Source of the DNA: Kordia sp.
GTDB lineage: Bacteria > Bacteroidota > Bacteroidia > Flavobacteriales > Flavobacteriaceae
Reading direction: 5' to 3'
Assembly: GCF_022447245.1 (NCBI RefSeq)
Contig: NZ_JAKVBC010000021.1
Coordinates: 1 to 42,736 of the forward strand
DNA length: 42,736 nt
Part shown: positions 1-8,059 of the stretch, in pieces
How the letters are laid out: every line of letters starts with the position of its first letter
Position numbering within the stretch: the first letter of the stretch is position 1
The notes under the pieces: generated by a model
Databases searched by the model: none
The model's input: only the letters and a program-made list of their open reading frames with translations
Told to the model about the DNA's origin: nothing
Made by a program: the position numbers and the translations under genes

Positions 1-109
1 ATTTGCTTACTAATAGCGGTTTTACATGCATAAATATAGTATTATTTTACTTACCACAATATGTCAAAGATCGTTTTTTCGTTTTTTAGGTATCGGAGAA
101 GCTACAGGT

Positions 110-274
110 TTATAAATAATCTCTTTCTATTAGTTCTGCATCTCCAATTTCGTCAGATATGACTATTACATCTCCAGTATCTAAAAAGGATTGCATTTCT
201 TCAAACTCATCTACTTCATCTCTTCCAGATGTTAATAATTCTACTGCGTATTTTCCGTTTATTATTCTATACAT
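110..274 (-). CDS. Small acidic hypothetical protein, 54 aa
   Basis: A 54-residue ORF starts with MYRIINGKYA and ends ELIERDYL. It is strongly acidic, with many Asp and Glu residues, and has no signal peptide or membrane segment. I recognise no family. It lies wholly inside the 201-bp segment that is present in repeat copy 1 and absent from copy 2, between two AGCTAC hexamers, so gene and insertion appear to be one unit. Size and acidity would fit an immunity or antidote-like protein, but nothing in the sequence proves this. Confidence 0.5.
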   Translation of the reverse strand: MYRIINGKYAVELLTSGRDEVDEFEEMQSFLDTGDVIVISDEIGDAELIERDYL

Positions 275-400
275 ATTTTTCGTTTTTAGCGTAGCGAATT
301 AGCTACTGTTTTTATGACATCATACGATGTCGGTTGATACTTAAATTTTAGACATAAAAAAACACCTTAAATAAGGTGTTTGTGGTAAGTAATTATGTGT

Positions 401-450
401 TTAACGGCTTGGATAAACCATCATTTTAGTTGTGTTTGTTTTAGAGTTAT
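401..450 (-). repeat. attC-like inverted repeat (site 1)
   Basis: TTAACGGCTTGGATAAACC leads into an imperfect hairpin and closes near AGAGTTAT. The layout is the same as the clearer sites at 1881-1930, 2564-2613 and 5481-5530: an AAC end, a stem with a short T-rich loop, and a GTT end. It lies downstream of the 132-aa gene. Resemblance to integron recombination sites is structural only. Confidence 0.45.
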
Positions 451-560
451 ATAGTTAAAGCTAAAAAGAAAGACATCCTTAAAAGCGCTAAGAATGTCTT
501 GTTTTTTTTGGAATTATAGGCTTGTGCAATGGTTACTTTTGTTGTAGCACTTTTATTTAT

Positions 561-959
561 TCATAATTCATTTGAATCAATCCATCCCCTTGATTCTCTC
601 ATAGCCGTTTTTAGCATTTTCATTGCCTCTTCTAACGATTTAGTTGCTCCTTTCACATAAGCATTTTCCCACGGTTGAGAAGATTCAGGAATTAAGTACT
701 CCAAATGATATTCATCATGTCCTGCAATCAGGACAACATAATTTGGAGACGTATAATCATTTTCATTTTGAAGTATCAAATGGTAATGAGAGGTCAACCC
801 CCATATTTCAGTAGTCTTAAATTCTGAATCAATTTCTTTTATCCAATTAATCATTAATTCTCCCAGGTTTGAGGAAAACTGATTGTCACTATTTTTCGCT
901 TCATCATAGAATTGAATCAAAGTCTTACTCTTTTGGTCTGTATTTCGTTTTAATGACAT
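561..959 (-). CDS. Hypothetical protein, 132 aa
   Basis: The ORF encodes a soluble acidic protein without signal peptide or membrane helix. I do not recognise the family. The middle (about residues 50-90) is rich in Tyr, His and hydrophobics (TSHYHLIL, YVVLIAGHDEYHLEYL), which suggests alternating beta strands. The C-terminal part is helical (KSLEEAMKMLKTAM). It sits alone between two repeat sites, an arrangement typical of the single-gene units in this array. SMI1-like immunity proteins have a similar size and feel, but no motif supports that call. Confidence 0.7.
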   Translation of the reverse strand: MSLKRNTDQKSKTLIQFYDEAKNSDNQFSSNLGELMINWIKEIDSEFKTTEIWGLTSHYHLILQNENDYTSPNYVVLIAGHDEYHLEYLIPESSQPWENAYVKGATKSLEEAMKMLKTAMRESRGWIDSNEL

Positions 960-975
960 CTTTGTTTAATGTGCT

Positions 976-1040
976 ACAACGTCTCTTGTATGATGCGTTT
1001 GCATCCCGAAGGGTGCATATGCATTATACAAATTGTTATG
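976..1040 (-). repeat. attC-like inverted repeat (site 2)
   Basis: A long imperfect palindrome with arms TTGTATGATGCGTTTGCATCC and the complement of GGGTGCATATGCATTATACAA encloses CGAA. It is bounded by ACAAC on one side and GTTAT on the other. It separates the 132-aa gene from the HAD-like gene. The AAC and GTT ends and the roughly 65-bp folded length fit an integron attC-type site. Confidence 0.55.
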
Positions 1041-1500
1041 TTCTTTTTTTTATTTTATCAATTGCGAGTTGAAATTTTTCGGTATCAAACCCTTTTTGCA
1101 ATTCAGTTAATATTAGTTTTTCTTTGTAGTTTTCATTTAGACCGTTCAATGATTTATCATCATCAATTATCAAGAAATCCGAAATCTTAAATTCCTCAAT
1201 AAATTGTATTATTTCATCTTTTCTAGTATTACATTCTTGATATTCAGGTAGAAAACCCTTTATCTCTTTTTTAATATGTCGATTTTCAAAAATTTGATTG
1301 AATTCCGTTAATGTCTTAACAGTTCTTCTTGTTGAGCTTAACCAAATTTCGAAATCAGATTGTTCTAAAAGTTTGTTTAGATTATCCACACAATTCATAT
1401 TGAATTTAGAATATCCGTCAACATCTATTTCGTCTGCTTTCCACATAGGAGTTGTGATTAAAACTCCGTCTAAGTCAAGTATTAGAGTTGTTCTACTCAC
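1036..1500 (-). CDS. HAD-like protein, 154 aa
   Basis: The N-terminus reads LILDLDGVL, the DxD nucleophile motif I of the HAD superfamily. LSSTRR near residue 55 is a plausible motif II (Ser/Thr), and FLIIDDDKSL near residue 112 is motif IV with acidic magnesium ligands. The short length and absence of a large cap place it among small HAD hydrolases, some of which act on nucleic acid or nucleotide ends. The start overlaps the stop of the 122-aa gene by 4 bp, so the two are translationally coupled. The substrate is unknown. Confidence 0.75.
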   Translation of the reverse strand: MSRTTLILDLDGVLITTPMWKADEIDVDGYSKFNMNCVDNLNKLLEQSDFEIWLSSTRRTVKTLTEFNQIFENRHIKKEIKGFLPEYQECNTRKDEIIQFIEEFKISDFLIIDDDKSLNGLNENYKEKLILTELQKGFDTEKFQLAIDKIKKRT

Positions 1501-1865
1501 TTTAAATCACTCATTGAAATATTAGAAAGTGCGTTTTCTGACTCAAGTAGTAAATCATCAATCTTCGATTCTATAATTTCAAATTTCCCTTCATTAACTA
1601 AATTATTCATCCATTTAGGTCTGTGAACAGATTTAGCATCGTCATGCCAAGCAATATTTATAAAATTCCATTTACTTGAATCCACCCCTTTACTTTTAAA
1701 AGTAGGTTGAATGATTATTGCTTTAAAAATATCATTATCAATCCAGTCAATCCTTCTTTCCTCAAATCCAGCAGTTGGATCCCAGTCTCTGTCAATCGTA
1801 AGTTTAGCTTCCAGTTTTTGAGATAGCTTCATGAGTTTTGGATCAATTTCTTTAAATCTGCTCAT
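1497..1865 (-). CDS. Hypothetical protein, 122 aa
   Basis: This soluble protein has many Trp residues (DRDWDP, RRIDWIDND, SSKWNFINIAWHDD, RPKWM) and a helical acidic C-terminus. I recognise no family. It is the upstream partner of the HAD-like protein: the two ORFs share ATGA-type overlap at 1497-1500 and probably form one cassette. The attC-like site at 1881-1930 lies just upstream of its start. A toxin-antitoxin or enzyme-partner pair is possible but not shown. Confidence 0.7.
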   Translation of the reverse strand: MSRFKEIDPKLMKLSQKLEAKLTIDRDWDPTAGFEERRIDWIDNDIFKAIIIQPTFKSKGVDSSKWNFINIAWHDDAKSVHRPKWMNNLVNEGKFEIIESKIDDLLLESENALSNISMSDLK

Positions 1866-1880
1866 TCTTTTTTAATTGAA

Positions 1881-1930
1881 CATAACGGTTTGGCTAAGCT
1901 GCGTTTTAATGCAGTTTAGATGGTGTTATA
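1881..1930 (-). repeat. attC-like inverted repeat (site 3)
   Basis: ATAACGGTTTGG leads into arms CTAAGCTGC and GCAGTTTAG around GTTTTAAT, then GGTGTTAT. It is nearly identical to 5481-5530, including the GCGTTTTAATGC core. The outer ends pair (ATAAC with GTTAT). This is the clearest site of the set. Confidence 0.65.
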
Positions 1931-1939
1931 CACTGGCTT

Positions 1940-2278
1940 TTATTTATATTTTTTCGAATTTAAAAAATCAGCATGTTTATTTAATTCATCTGTAATTTTT
2001 ATTTGATTCGGTTTGTTCATGTTTAACATCCAAGCTTTATTTCCTATGTCACTACTTTGAAGAACAATTGTATCTCCAATTTCAGTCCAACCAATTGCCC
2101 ATTTATTCGCATCCCCAGCTCCAGTATTCAATTCAGCTAATTTATTATTTTTCCTTTTTACAGTTGCTTTTATTTTAAAATTACCAGTTGGTGATTTAAT
2201 CAATTCACTTTCATAACCACTAAAAAAGCAACTAGAAAAAGTCAAAGTGAATAATATTAAAGTCAATTTACGTTTCAT
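1940..2278 (-). CDS. Small lipoprotein, 112 aa
   Basis: I place the start at the internal Met giving MKRKLTLILFTLTFSSCFF. This is a lipoprotein signal with lipobox FSSC, so the mature protein would be lipid-anchored and face the periplasm or surface. The longer frame back to 2398 runs into the long repeat and is unlikely. The mature part (SPTGNFKIKATVKRKNN, WAIGWTEIGDTIVLQSSDIG) looks like a beta-rich domain. No enzyme motif is visible and the family is unknown to me. Confidence 0.75.
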   Translation of the reverse strand: MKRKLTLILFTLTFSSCFFSGYESELIKSPTGNFKIKATVKRKNNKLAELNTGAGDANKWAIGWTEIGDTIVLQSSDIGNKAWMLNMNKPNQIKITDELNKHADFLNSKKYK

Positions 2279-2367
2279 TTGGTGGCTTGTGTACAACGTA
2301 TGAATAACAGGAATTCCTGTTATTTCCACTATAACTGGAGTTCCTGTTATTTTTAAATTTTGTAAAT

Positions 2368-2700
2368 ATTTGCTTATTAATAGCGATTTTACATTCATAA
2401 ATATAGTATTATTTTACTTACCACATTATGTCAAAGAACGTTTTCCGTTTTTTAGGTATCGGAGAAGCTACTGTTTTTATAACATCCTATGATGTGGATT
2501 TTAGTTAAATTTTAGACATAAAAACACCTTGAAAAAGGTGTTTGTGGTAAGTATAATTATGTATTTAACGGCTTGGATAAACCATTATTTTAATGGTGTT
2601 TATATAAAGTTAACCCGTAAAATTTAAAAAAAAGACATACTTAAGAACGCCAAGACTGCCTTGTTTTTTGTAAAATTATAGGCTTTTGCAATAGTTACGA
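2368..2700. repeat. Long intergenic repeat, copy 2
   Basis: This is the second copy of the repeat at 1-545 and fills the gap between the 112-aa lipoprotein and the ADP-ribosylglycohydrolase-like gene. Here GAAGCTACTGTTTTTAT is continuous, so it represents the uninterrupted form. It contains the hairpin AACACCTTgaaaAAGGTGTT (about 2524-2543) and an attC-like site (2564-2613). Confidence 0.8.
2564..2613 (-). repeat. attC-like inverted repeat (site 4)
   Basis: TTAACGGCTTGG is followed by the hairpin ATAAACCATTATTTTAATGGTGTTTAT and then AAAGTTAA. Stem arms and the AAC/GTT ends repeat the layout of the other sites. It lies downstream of the 446-aa lipoprotein gene. Confidence 0.5.
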
Positions 2701-2722
2701 TTATTAGCCGCTTTTAAATTTA

Positions 2723-4063
2723 TTAATATTCGATTTTTATTGGGATAATCCATGAATCATTTTCTTGATCAATCATTCCGCCAATTTCTTCAATTACAAC
2801 TCGATCCGTCACAATTAGCCCTCTTTGGGCCATTTTATCAATATAATCGATTCCACCCTCTAAGAAGTTTTGCCTGGTCCTGTGAATATTGAATCGATTA
2901 GAGAATTGTCTATCAAAAGTTTTTTCAATTCCGTTCTTGCCAATCATGAAGCCTATTAAACCGCCCCAAGTTGCGGTTGGATTATCAGAATCCCATCCTG
3001 CCAAAGTTCCTATTTGTATGGTTTTTTTCAAATCACCCTCTCCATAAAACAAGCTTACCAAACTAGATGCAAAGTTTATCCCTGCGGCAAAGCAACCATT
3101 ACAATACAAATTTCTCGATGTAATGTTATATCCATCTTTTTGTTGAACCTGATAACGGTAGTAAATTGAATCTCTGGTTTGTTCCCATGGTATACCTGAC
3201 TCGTATAATTTACGTGAATAATCAAACATTTTTGCCGGATATGAGCTATCAGGTAGTACTTTTCGTGCTTGAGTAGCCATCCAGCGAATGCGCTCATTGA
3301 GGGGCTTATCAGTGTTTAATGAGGCTAGTGAATACATTGTGACATAGAATTTTGAAATGTATTCAGCCTCTCCATGAGCAGTAGTTTTTATTGGAAGATC
3401 GGCAATTTTGATTGCAATATCTGCTCGGCCAGGGGCAAAAAATCCAAAGAGCTCGGTAGTCAATTGTGCATCGATCATGTCATAATGTTCATTCCTCTCA
3501 GGACTGCCGGTTTCTGGGGGTAGAATACCTTGTCTCATAAGGTCAAATGCTTTTTGATTAGACACCCATAAATAGTTTTCTTCTTCGGCTTTTATATGTT
3601 TTAACCAACCCTCCCGTATTTGTTGTGGTGTTAGGCTACTTACCTTGTTTTCGTACATCAGGTTTTGATACATATATTCAATATCTGTATCGTCATCAGC
3701 GCCCCATACCTCCGTGGTGTCCCTGAATACAAAATTAATAGTAGGAGACAGTTCACTTGGAATACCCTGGCCCCAAATACTGGGTTGGTCTGGCTTACCC
3801 CAATCTTCACGGGTATAGAAATCTCCGGTCTTTAGTTCACCAATATTACCAATCTTATCCATCTCGGTGACCAGACCTGTCCAGTTTGCAATGCACTTAC
3901 CTAACCAAAAACCGTATAATTGATTCTGGTAGTCTTTACGGGATAGAACAATACTTTTCTTCTTCTCTTTAATAGAGATTTCCGTAGCTTGATTATTCTT
4001 TATTTCAGTCTTACACGAATAGAGGACTAGAATAAAAAATGTTATTCTAATAAGGGTTTTCAT
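2723..4063 (-). CDS. ADP-ribosylglycohydrolase-like lipoprotein, 446 aa
   Basis: The N-terminus MKTLIRITFFILVLYSCKT is a lipoprotein signal with lipobox LYSC. The body carries hallmarks of the ADP-ribosylglycohydrolase (DraG/ARH) family: WGADDDTDIEYMY near residue 115, an acidic magnesium-binding cluster, and AGWDSDNPTATWGGLIG near residue 355, the second metal-binding Asp motif. Family members remove ADP-ribose from proteins or small molecules. Secreted Bacteroidota members may act on nucleosides or glycans instead, so the substrate is open. Its GC content is visibly higher than its neighbours, which suggests separate origin. Confidence 0.85.
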   Translation of the reverse strand: MKTLIRITFFILVLYSCKTEIKNNQATEISIKEKKKSIVLSRKDYQNQLYGFWLGKCIANWTGLVTEMDKIGNIGELKTGDFYTREDWGKPDQPSIWGQGIPSELSPTINFVFRDTTEVWGADDDTDIEYMYQNLMYENKVSSLTPQQIREGWLKHIKAEEENYLWVSNQKAFDLMRQGILPPETGSPERNEHYDMIDAQLTTELFGFFAPGRADIAIKIADLPIKTTAHGEAEYISKFYVTMYSLASLNTDKPLNERIRWMATQARKVLPDSSYPAKMFDYSRKLYESGIPWEQTRDSIYYRYQVQQKDGYNITSRNLYCNGCFAAGINFASSLVSLFYGEGDLKKTIQIGTLAGWDSDNPTATWGGLIGFMIGKNGIEKTFDRQFSNRFNIHRTRQNFLEGGIDYIDKMAQRGLIVTDRVVIEEIGGMIDQENDSWIIPIKIEY

Positions 4064-4296
4064 AATTTTTGCTAACAGCAGTCTGTCTTAAAACTACCTA
4101 TTAAGTTTCCAATTTACACCAAATTTTAAAACTATGTAGCTATTTTTAAAACTTCTTGATTCTTACAGAATACGAATTTAAATACGCTACTATTACTCTG
4201 ATCATTCCCCAATAATTAGAACAGTATTTAAAATTTAAAAAGTGTTTTCTATCTCTTTAAAATCAGGTTTTTTCATGTCTTTTATTTCAAAGAATT

Positions 4297-4671
4297 TCAA
4301 TAGCATAGCTCATCTTTGTTCAAAAAACTCAATTTTATTAGATTTTTATTTTTTGCGATTTTGGCATTGAATTTTATTTTTTCAAAAAAACTTTGAAGTT
4401 TAATTTTAGTAGACGTTTTAAATTCTATCGCAACGTTTATAGTTATATATCCATTTTTGTTGTTCGTAATCAAAATTACATGTCTTCCTTTATCAAACTT
4501 TTTCTTGAAAGAGTTTATATCATTGATTATATTAAAACCTTTCTGGGTAAAATTATATTCCTTGATTATGTTATTTATCTTTTTCTCTACATTTTTTTTC
4601 TTAAAATAACTTAATATAATTATGATAGTCATCGTAAGAATAAAAATTACACACACAATATAACCTTCCAT
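4297..4671 (-). CDS. Membrane-anchored small protein, 124 aa
   Basis: One N-terminal transmembrane helix (about residues 3-22, IVCVIFILTMTIIIILSYF) is followed by a highly basic, Asn- and Lys-rich soluble part. The helix lacks a lipobox or a cleavage site. The predicted topology puts the basic domain in the cytoplasm. The very low GC content of the reading frame is extreme even for this window. I recognise no family. Confidence 0.6.
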   Translation of the reverse strand: MEGYIVCVIFILTMTIIIILSYFKKKNVEKKINNIIKEYNFTQKGFNIINDINSFKKKFDKGRHVILITNNKNGYITINVAIEFKTSTKIKLQSFFEKIKFNAKIAKNKNLIKLSFLNKDELCY

Positions 4672-4812
4672 TTTCTTTAGTAGTATTTATATTTTTGTGT
4701 CAAAATGCAGATTATGATTCTTGTTTGATTTATTTTTTTAAATTAAAGTTTATTCAAAATATTATATCCATAGTTTCGCTTTCTGATTATGTTTGTGTAA
4801 GCTTCCCCATTT

Positions 4813-5475
4813 TTATTTTAATTCGTAATAATACTCGGTTTCATTATCCCAAAAATCCGTTATTTTCTTTTCTCCGTTGGAGTAATCTAATTCAGCGTTT
4901 TGGTTTTTCTTTAACAATTCTAACAACTGTTTGTCAGATTTTATTTTTTCCTCAATTGCTGGAGTTTGAAGAGTAATTTGTGAATCAGTTAAACCTCTGC
5001 TTTTCAAATTAGCCTTGATTGATTCTATATCTATGCTTAAATAATTTTCCATACTTGAAATTATCCCTTTAAGCATATTATTCTCCATAACCATAAAATC
5101 AAATTTTACAGGAGTTTTGTCTGCTATAATACTTTCATCATAATAGTGTTTTAACTCCGTATTCTGAATCATTTGCTCTTTTGTTAAATTGACTATTCCG
5201 TTCGAGTTTGTCGGAATAAAGCTATAAGTGTAATAGCTCAATGAATCAATATAAATGTTCAGATGACAGAGAACGTTTTCGATTTTTAAATTTTCACCAT
5301 TTTTATCCTTTAACTGGACGCTAATTTTTTTTGGTAAAAGTGGATGTTTTTTATTATGTAATTTGTTTGCGTATTCAGCAAATTTTTCTGGACTATCAAT
5401 TTCCATCGTTTTTTTATTGTTCTCTTTGCAAGAGAAAATTATCATTAGGAGTAATATGTAGATTGGCTTTCTCAA
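4813..5475 (-). CDS. Lipoprotein, 220 aa (TTG start)
   Basis: A TTG at 5473-5475 gives (M)RKPIYILLLMIIFSCKENNKK, a good lipoprotein signal with lipobox IFSC. The open frame continues upstream to 5598 but crosses the attC-like repeat, so the longer version is rejected. The mature protein has a beta-rich first half (KISVQLKDKNGENLKIENV) and an acidic helical C-terminal half ending in ITDFWDNETEYYYELK. No catalytic motif is visible. Its role is unknown; it is a single-gene unit like its neighbours. Confidence 0.65.
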   Translation of the reverse strand: MRKPIYILLLMIIFSCKENNKKTMEIDSPEKFAEYANKLHNKKHPLLPKKISVQLKDKNGENLKIENVLCHLNIYIDSLSYYTYSFIPTNSNGIVNLTKEQMIQNTELKHYYDESIIADKTPVKFDFMVMENNMLKGIISSMENYLSIDIESIKANLKSRGLTDSQITLQTPAIEEKIKSDKQLLELLKKNQNAELDYSNGEKKITDFWDNETEYYYELK

Positions 5476-5480
5476 ATTAT

Positions 5481-5530
5481 AGCTAACGTTTTGGCTAAAC
5501 TGCGTTTTAATGCAGTTTAGGTGTTGTGCT
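5481..5530 (-). repeat. attC-like inverted repeat (site 5)
   Basis: GCTAACGTTTTGGCTAAACTGC, GTTTTAAT and GCAGTTTAGGTGTTG form a hairpin with 9-bp perfect inner arms CTAAACTGC/GCAGTTTAG and AAC/GTT ends. It is nearly identical to 1881-1930. Confidence 0.65.
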
Positions 5531-5574
5531 TGTTGCACAAGTGAAATATATTGAATAATTACGTATCTTAATGT

Positions 5575-5824
5575 ATGCAAGGCAAGAAAATCTATCAAGA
5601 AAAATTATTCAACAATTTTCAATTAATTGATCGTATTCCAAAGGAGAACTTTTATTGTCGTTTTTTAGGTGTTTTGGACTTTGATTATTTATATGAACTT
5701 ACCAAAGTCTATTATGGAAGAAGCGAACAAAGTCATGTATATGGCAGCTATTACTTATAACTTAAAGAAATACCTAAAATTCATTATAAAACAGCAAAAA
5801 GTGGCACAATATCACTTGCTTTGA
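5575..5824 (+). pseudogene. IS1182-type transposase, internally deleted remnant
   Basis: The first 46 residues (MQGKKIYQEKLFNNFQL, RIPKENFYCRFLGVLDF, LTKVYYGRSEQ) match the start of IS1182-family transposases. About 125 bp later, in another frame, KVMYMAAITYNLKKYLKF and a stop at 5822-5824 match the very C-terminus of the same kind of protein. The catalytic core between them is missing, so this is a deletion derivative. It cannot be active. I do not see clear terminal inverted repeats. Confidence 0.8.
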
Positions 5825-5896
5825 TCATTTTCAATATAAAGTCATTATTTGGTAACTATAGCTGGATTTTAAGCGGTGTAAACTTTAGGTTTCAAT

Positions 5897-5990
5897 AGGA
5901 AAACTCAAAAGAAAGGCACTCTTAAAAGTGCTAAGACTACCTTGTTTTTTGTGAAATTCTGGGCTTTTGCAACGGTTACTTTTGTTGTGC
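5897..5990. repeat. Long intergenic repeat, partial copy 3
   Basis: AAAGAAAGGCACTCTTAAAAG and the following block to GGTTACTTTTGTTG repeat the right-hand ends of copies 1 (about 466-545) and 2 (about 2627-2700). Only this end is present here, next to the transposase remnant. Confidence 0.75.
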
Positions 5991-5997
5991 TTTCGTG

Positions 5998-7599
5998 TTA
6001 TTCTATTTTTTCGCCATTGAGAAGTTTTATCAAGTCTGATTTTGTATTTGCGTTTGGTTCAATTTCCTTAAGCTCATTTAATTTAGTTTTAATTTCTTCA
6101 TTCCAATTACTGGAAGTCCAAGATTGAAGAGTTCTTAAAGACATATTTCTATTTCTAGTAACAGGGCTGTCTAATCCGACTAGAATTAATTTTTCTCCCT
6201 TTTTTGGATAGTTTTCTAAAAACGTTATAACACTGTCTAGAGAAGAATACTTTTGATAGTGCTCTCCAATTCCAGCTGAATCTTTTGGTCCAGAACCTAA
6301 AAATTTTAATGGTAAATTCTTTATTGCAAAATCTATGATTTCTTCAACATTATTTTCTTTTGCATTAACAGTGACATCATTCCAAGCTGAACTATCCACT
6401 GGGTTTTGCTTTAGTTTTTGCCAAACCGTATCCCAAAGGTCAATTCCAAGTTTTTGGGCAGCCTGTTTACCATTCCAATATGCAACATTATCAGAGCTTT
6501 TTAAAGCAATTTGTACTTCTGTTGTCCAATCTTTAGAGCTTAATAATTCATTAATATCAATCAAACAATTGGATAAATCGTTTTGATTCCAATTCTTTAG
6601 TATTTCATTTTCTTCAGATGATTCTTCCAAATAATCTTTAATTCTATGAAGTGTTATATAATTTGAAATATTGAGGTTTCGTTTTTTTGAATGTTTAATA
6701 AAGTTTTGAATAGTTTCGCTTGAATGATCATAACCCGACATTCCAATAGCAGGACCTTCATCCATTAATGAAACAATAATATCGCTAGCTGAAGAATAAA
6801 GATTGTCGTCAATAGATTCTGTGTTAAGTTTTTCGTTTAGCATTCCATTTTTAGCACAGGTTAAAGCTAAATACTCATACATTATGTTGTTTTTATAGCC
6901 TTCAAGTACCAACCAATCTCTGATTTGGTTACTTAACTCCATCTCCGCTAATCTATCTACTAGTTGTATTTTCCCCCAACCGTCGACTTGTTTGGCAAGT
7001 TCCCACAAGTCATTAACTAAATTATCAGATAAATTTGAAATAGCGATAGTTGAAAAAACCGTGAACTCATCGTGAAGCCCCAATATTTTAATATCGTCTA
7101 TTGGTTTCTGGTTTTGACATAATCCCAGAATAGCAATTCCAAACTTTACTGTATTTCGATTATTTGTTTTAGTAGCTAGTTTATTTGCATAATTATATAA
7201 GTACGGTTCAATTGGTAATGAACTTTGCATTAATTTTTGTAAAAACTCGTCTATAATCCCAATTACATTTTCACTCTCTGTTACTTCTCTGTAAAAGTCA
7301 AATTCACTTTGGTTATCTCCATTTTTGGCAATTTTTTTAATTAGGTCGGCAAGTTGTTTTATTTTAGATTTTTATTCTTCTGATTCATCAGCTCCAAACA
7401 TTGCATCCATTTAGGCTGGTGCATATTTTATTTCATCATCACCCTTTTTTTCATCTGGCAATTTTTTACCAGTTTCATTCAAAGAACCATCCCCATTAAG
7501 ATTCCTTTTTAGATGCATTAGTATTGAATCATCCGTTTCCCATTCAAGGATTTCTTTTGATTCTTCTTTATTTAATATTTTTTTAATCCAATTTATCAT
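5998..7599 (-). pseudogene. Broken gene (two in-frame TAA), about 530 codons
   Basis: A single reading frame runs from ATG at 7597-7599 to the stop at 5998. It begins MINWIKKILNKEESKEILEW and ends LIKLLNGEKIE. Two TAA codons interrupt it, at 7411-7413 (after KYAPA) and 7372-7374 (after GADESEE). Between and after them the frame still reads as protein (KQLADLIKKIAKNGDNQ, EFDFYREVTESENVIG), so they look like point nonsense mutations and not separate genes. The 410-codon remainder from 7230 is open and could still be translated. It is helical and acidic; I recognise no family. Confidence 0.75.
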
Positions 7600-7622
7600 T
7601 TTTGGGTTTTTCTTGCATGAAG

Positions 7623-7670
7623 CACAACGATTAGAATATGTTGCGTTTTAATGCTATTTATTCTTTTGTA
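7623..7670 (-). repeat. attC-like inverted repeat, degenerate (site 6)
   Basis: ACAACGATTAGAATATG and the GCGTTTTAATGC core, followed by TATTTATTCT, keep the central core and outer arms (AGAATA/TATTCT) of the other sites while the rest has drifted. It lies upstream of the broken 530-codon gene. Confidence 0.4.
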
Positions 7671-7740
7671 ATATATGTTTTTTTGTTCTTAATTGAACTT
7701 AAATACGACTTAAATTCAAGCAAAAAACAGTTGTTCAAAA

Positions 7741-7828
7741 AAACTGCGGAGGTTTTGTGTAAAACCAGCGGAGGAAATGACCAAAACCTGCTGTGGTTTT
7801 GAGGAAAAGCAGCGGAGGTTTTTGGCAA
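7741..7828. repeat. 22-bp tandem repeat, four units
   Basis: Four degenerate 22-bp units follow each other, for example AAACTGCGGAGGTTTTGTG and AAGCAGCGGAGGTTTTTGG, each ending in a short A-rich spacer. An ORF across it on the minus strand (7716-7949) is low-complexity and not a gene. The function is unknown. Confidence 0.7.
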
Positions 7829-7849
7829 ATGCACTCAATGTATTAGAAA

Positions 7850-7882
7850 AACACCACAATTCAGTGTTTGAATTGTGGTGTT
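7850..7882 (-). terminator. Hairpin terminator of the arsenosugar operon
   Basis: A perfect 13-bp stem, AACACCACAATTC paired with GAATTGTGGTGTT around AGTGTTT, is followed on the minus strand by TTTTCTAATAC. It lies downstream of the ArsM stop (8060) and can also act on plus-strand transcripts. Confidence 0.75.
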
Positions 7883-7902
7883 TGTATGTTTTGATTTTGA
7901 AA

Positions 7903-8004
7903 CGTCTTTGCGAGAATTTTGTAAAATTCGTGGCAATCTTATATTTCAAATAACAAAACTGTTATGTGATAAACAGATTACCGCGCTATCGCTCGTAATG
8001 ACGT
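7903..8004. repeat. REP/MITE-like intergenic element
   Basis: CGTCTTTGCGAG at one end and CTCGTAATGACG at the other form imperfect terminal inverted repeats about 100 bp apart. GTGGCAATCTT lies inside one end and ACAGATTACCGC inside the other. This pattern is common in Bacteroidota intergenic spaces. It has no coding capacity. Confidence 0.6.
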
Positions 8005-8059
8005 TTCAGAGCACTTCTCGATTTCAAAATTTCATTCGAAGTGACGTTTTGTATTTTCC

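Larger units (their letters stand above)
1..545. repeat. Long intergenic repeat, copy 1 (interrupted)
   Basis: This stretch is closely similar to 2368-2700. The shared parts, in order, are a start around ATTTGCTTA, a block ending TATCGGAGAAGCTAC, a hairpin with arms AACACCTT/AAGGTGTT (about 360-382), an attC-like segment (401-450), and a block with TTGTTTTTTTTGGAATTATA near 499. Copy 1 differs by an extra 201 bp between two AGCTAC hexamers (100-105 and 301-306). That insert carries a small ORF. The last block recurs a third time at 5897-5990. Confidence 0.8.

Noticed and set aside
2279-2398. Longer N-terminus for the 112-aa lipoprotein
   Set aside because: The extension reads through repeat DNA, and the internal Met gives a proper lipoprotein signal.
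5476-5598. ATG start of the 220-aa lipoprotein at 5598
   Set aside because: The extension crosses the attC-like site and hides the signal peptide; a TTG start fits better.
7741-7828. CRISPR array
   Set aside because: The units are degenerate 22-bp tandem repeats with no spacers and no cas genes.
7716-7949. 77-aa minus-strand ORF
   Set aside because: It is the translation of 22-bp tandem repeats and the terminator hairpin, with low complexity and no start context.
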